Below are positions 61,201 through 64,000 of a stretch of DNA of 64,000 nt, in pieces. The notes beneath the pieces were generated by a model. The model did no database searches. It was not told the DNA's origin and was given only the letters and a program-made list of their open reading frames with translations. Source of the DNA: Gordionus sp. m RMFG-2023 (Eukaryota; Nematomorpha; Gordioida; Chordodea; Parachordodidae); assembly GCF_954871325.1 (NCBI RefSeq), contig NC_088776.1:52532569-52596568 (forward strand), given 5' to 3'. Within the stretch, counting starts at the first letter, position 1. Each line of letters opens with the position of its first letter. The position numbers were made by a program, and so were the translations under genes.

Positions 61201-61684
61201 CCCCAGTCTAATGACAACTTATGTTTTGGCGCAATAGGAATTATGATTTTTGACGAAGTCAATGATAATCTTTAAACCGTGAATATTGATAATGATAACG
61301 ATCTCCAGGCTCAATATAATAATGATAATAGTGAATAACATGGATTCTATAGACATTGCGTTATCTTCCAAGGATATACTTACCAAACATTAAGAAATTT
61401 TTTTTCCCATCTCTTAAATCTAACCAGGTGTCAGGTACATTATTATTATTAATATTAGCTACAATACTTAACACTATTTTGCCGGTAACGGAACTAATAG
61501 ATCCCCTCTTTCTTACTCCTCTCTTCTTTACTATGCTAGCTGACTACATAGTGGTACCGTCCACTATAATAAAACGGGTATACATCATGTATAGGATCTA
61601 TATACTAGTGAATATACATGGTGCACGCTACAACTCCTGGTGGGTGATGAATTTCTGGTGTGGTAATGAATGAATGAATGAAAT
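58265..61684 (+). mobile_element. RTE-like LINE, reverse transcriptase intact, endonuclease broken
   Basis: Apurinic-type endonuclease region 58265-58985, then reverse transcriptase, then 3' UTR and a short (TGAA)n-type tail at about 61664-61684, as RTE elements often have. Endonuclease motifs: SLNIRSLSD, LLLQETHL, LAGDFN, TTSQIDFFVIS. The endonuclease frame has an in-frame TAG at 58559, a frame change near 58790 and another near 58980, so this copy could not make the full protein. No clear 5' boundary or target duplication was found; the 5' UTR probably starts near 58200. Confidence 0.82.
59051..61144 (+). CDS. Reverse transcriptase region of the RTE-like LINE (697 codons, intact)
   Basis: Copies element RNA into DNA at the target site. 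Motifs in order: KAAGIDGIFAELWK (about 201-215), LKDYRGIALIPVTLKMF, ALMIDLSQAFDSI, NRGLKQGCILSPMLF, the catalytic CYADDV (YADD at 439-442), FKYLGTRIMSLG, LPILKYGLETW and the C-terminal GHCLRHSRDN region typical of the RTE/HmRTE group. Codon use is less AT-biased than host DNA nearby, which suggests a fairly recent insertion. The listed start is the first ATG of the open stretch. In the intact element this would be the C-terminal part of one long ORF with the endonuclease. Confidence 0.88.
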   Translation: MRKDLAQLNDPVIKEEFITNLTTWRNTQNGMINPNITWKDMKLSLSSCMNSCLRPRIKRKEWLSPSTIQIIKNLTTNISYNQYTKHHRRYITHCIRTDKRYFIANLSRSIQYSFDNNNIYKTFQSLKLLTTFKSNPLPRLHIENNKIITDPREQLAIWTDHYMNLYRTRWPKPLCDYLFQPPNRNLNRIDIINAIKRLKTHKAAGIDGIFAELWKIDADLSASLLLPLFNEIWNTGNFPEEWMTSIILNFPKNKNPTSLKDYRGIALIPVTLKMFTYIIAARIKPIIDGNLSNAITSYRKGRNTTELTMALKVILEKARMHKSPIFALMIDLSQAFDSIIQHKIWPLLEDIGIDKHLISLIKIIYDNHNVIPQHLNLKSQPFKANRGLKQGCILSPMLFNVIMNDILNKSFKQEHALNPRYLNQQYDNNIHNSLNFLCYADDVCILANSEYKLRNLLSLFVKNCFGYGLKVNYSKTKLIVSNIPLYNSDPFNFEDNVVDTVSDFKYLGTRIMSLGTTILDTKSRTNKARSRYHQLTKLWSSNQISTNLKIRLFKSLNLPILKYGLETWQDTKSNINTSQTFINKCLRRITKTYYPYNTPNTTLWNRCDILPIKRLIPLRRLELLGHCLRHSRDNMIFSSMEWTPNYGRRRIPKYYWLAKCLKDMDLINLTFIDFLALSKNKKHLKEHLQYMLKYGLN

Positions 61685-63025
61685 CAACTGTAATCCAAAA
61701 TGATATGCCACTTTTCTTTACTAAACGCCTATTGGGTTTTTTTTACATTTATTATTATTTTATTACATATCATTTCTCTTCTCCCGGAGAATAAATATAC
61801 AAATTATGTTATTACCAATTTTTATTATTATGGAAAAGCCCGCACTAATAAAAATTTAAAAAATTTATCTCTTCATCGATTATTGAGTTATCCTAAAAAG
61901 TATGAGAATTAAGTATATGTTCACATGTATGTAATAAATTTTTTACAGGTTGTTTTACACTTTCTACATACTAGCTGTATTCTGGTTTGCCTATTTATTT
62001 TACTTCTTAATTGCAGTTTATATGCTAAATAAACATCCCCCATACATAATGTCTATATTGAGATATAGTTGTGTCGAGTTTAACAAAAGATCAACAAATA
62101 TAGATGAATTAAGTAAATTTACTTTATAATATTTTCTCTTTAAATATTATTTTTATTTATTACAGTTTTTCATAAATATAAGCATAAAATTTATATAATT
62201 TATCCTCTTAAATCTGTCACTTCTTTATAATATTAAATTATTATTTATCTAATATATGTTTATTATTATATTTAATACATATTAACCAAGGCAGATCCTT
62301 AAAAATTGATCTAGATATAGATATTTTATATAGGAAAATGTCTATGATAAAGATAAAAGTATCTTATTAAAAATTAAGGATAAAGATATTTGAATAACAA
62401 GAGTAATTATAATTCCTTCCACACAATAGATTATAAATCTGATGATAAAATCATAACCCTTCAACTTATTTTTACTCAAATTTAAAAATTATAGTAGTTA
62501 TTTGAATTAATAGACTTGCTTTTGCTTTTTTTTATTATTTATAATTATAGCTTCAGAAATTAATAAAGCCTTTAGGGTGGATCCTGGTTTGACTTATTTC
62601 TAAACAGCCGACTGTTTAGCTGGCTATAAGCTTCATAAACAACTTAAAAGGGAAAAGAAAAAATACAAAAAATAACAATGCCACCAAACATTTAAAACAA
62701 ATCAAAAAAGGCTTCTTAGTTTAAAATCTGTTTAGCATCTAAATAAAAATAAGTATAAAAAATAAATTGAATTAGGACATGGTCTTCAATCTTTTTCCTT
62801 TACCAGCTTGAAATCTATAATTTTTTTATTGAATAAAAGGATGGGAAATTATAGCCAAAGAGATAAAACTTTCTTTTGCAATTAAATTCAAAAAATTAAT
62901 AATTGGAGTCCTAATTATTTCCCTTAAGAATTGGTGCACAGATGTGTAGGGACAAATTCTGAACTTACGACATGATACTTTGTTTGAAATAGAATAGGAG
63001 CTAATTCTCCATCATAACTCCCACC
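61685..63025. other. AT-rich DNA, nothing recognised
   Basis: No exon, repeat end or RNA gene could be supported. Confidence 0.5.
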
Positions 63026-64000
63026 TAGAGGTCTGCATTAAGTGAGTTTTTGTACCAAAAGCCCCCATCCGATGTTTAAAAAATTTAACCTGCCCACCCA
63101 GTACGCCCATAGTTTTCAAAAAAATATATACCTGCCTGCCCATTAGTCTAAAATTTTTAACCCACCCGCCCATTATTTATAAAAAAATTTTAACCCAAGC
63201 CTGCTTATAAAATTTAATTATGGTCATTCTTTCATTTTTTTAAGCATCTAATAAAAATATTTCAGCATTACACCTCTACAAAAAGTTTATAATTTAGGAA
63301 TTTAATATAAGTATAAAAATAATCAATGTAAATTATGGACAATTTATTTGATCAAATTGAATATTTATGAAAAAAATATAAATGTAAAATTAATATTATA
63401 TGTAATTATAATGCAAAAATAATAATGAATCAACATTTTCTGGATTCAAACATGTTCTTTGTTCTAAAAATCTTCCAGCGATGCTAAATCCGCGTTTGGA
63501 AGAAGCACTAGTTGCAGGAATTGCCAATATTTTTCTTGCTAATTTTGATAGCTTTGGCAAATCTTTTTCTTGTCGTTTCCACCAAAGTAGGATATCCGTT
63601 TGAAGTATATCCTCTTCCTCAAGTGAGATCTTTAAATAAAAGTGAAACCAATAATAATAAATTTAAATTAATTTCTTTTAATTTATATAAATTATTTTTT
63701 ATTTTTTTAGATATATTTTCTTTATTCATAATAAAATTTTAAATAAAAATTAAATTAAAATATATTTTATTAAATTATGTTATAAAAAATAAAATTTATA
63801 TATTATATAATAAAATGAAAAGGGCAATTATAAAGATAAACAATTATTACTAAAATAAAATAATACAATGCAGATTGCAAACCCCAAAAAAGGAAATTTT
63901 AAGAGAAAAGTTTTATTACATTCCCATAAAAGGAAATTTTTAATAGACAAAAATGTTTATTTATTCTAAGAAAAAAGTTTTATTGTTGTGTTTATTATAT
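63026..64000 (-). mobile_element. hAT element (Ac-like), cut by the window edge
   Basis: Starts TAGAGGTCTGCA, near the ends of the 40288 element, followed by repeated CCCGCCCATTA-type words. The transposase C-terminus on the minus strand at about 63640-63430 reads LSKLARKILAIPATSASSKR, GFSIAGRFLEQRTCLNPEN, the hAT dimerisation block (usually ATSAxSERxFS). The rest continues beyond 64000. Confidence 0.8.

Noticed and set aside
61356-61673. 105-codon open frame after the LINE reverse transcriptase
   Set aside because: It lies in the 3' UTR of the element and overlaps its tail; no motif.

Overview
This is a very AT-rich stretch of an animal nuclear genome. Three intron-rich genes of metazoan families are recognisable, and each shows short coding exons, GT-AG introns and introns full of DNA transposons. 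The profile (dense hAT elements, an RTE-like LINE, a Mutator-like remnant, G/C homopolymer runs inside transposon ends) fits an invertebrate. I cannot name the species from sequence alone.

Layout. (1) 5,469-10,636 (+): an oxysterol-binding-protein-related lipid-transfer gene (ORP, closest to the OSBPL1A/OSBPL2 group), with eleven exons seen and the 5' end missing. Two of its exons are homologous, phase-matched alternatives. (2) 20,675-14,770 (-): a compact Emi1/Emi2-type APC/C inhibitor (FBXO5/FBXO43 family) in four exons, with degron-like motif, F-box, zinc-binding region and basic C-terminal tail. (3) 32,415-52,535 (+): an MTMR9-type catalytically dead myotubularin in at least fifteen exons. 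It carries an insertion of roughly 480 residues, rich in Ser and Asn, in the phosphatase-like domain. The gene reaches 20 kb because transposons fill its introns.

Mobile DNA. At least a dozen hAT elements or their short derivatives are visible, many with 8-bp target duplications readable by eye. The most elaborate block, 22,670-31,797, is a four-level nest: an outer hAT, a second hAT, an element with about 275-bp terminal inverted repeats, and a third hAT with a perfect 8-bp duplication. A second nest (45.4-48.5 kb) holds a fold-back hAT inside a Mutator-like remnant, within an MTMR9 intron. An RTE-like LINE with an intact 697-residue reverse transcriptase ORF lies at 58.2-61.7 kb. An old reverse-transcriptase fossil lies at about 53.3-55.0 kb on the minus strand.

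The three host genes (lipid transfer, cell-cycle control, phosphoinositide pseudophosphatase) show no operon-like relation. Host exons were joined by matching splice phases and family conservation; no transcript evidence was available. No tRNA, rRNA, CRISPR array or clear promoter was found.
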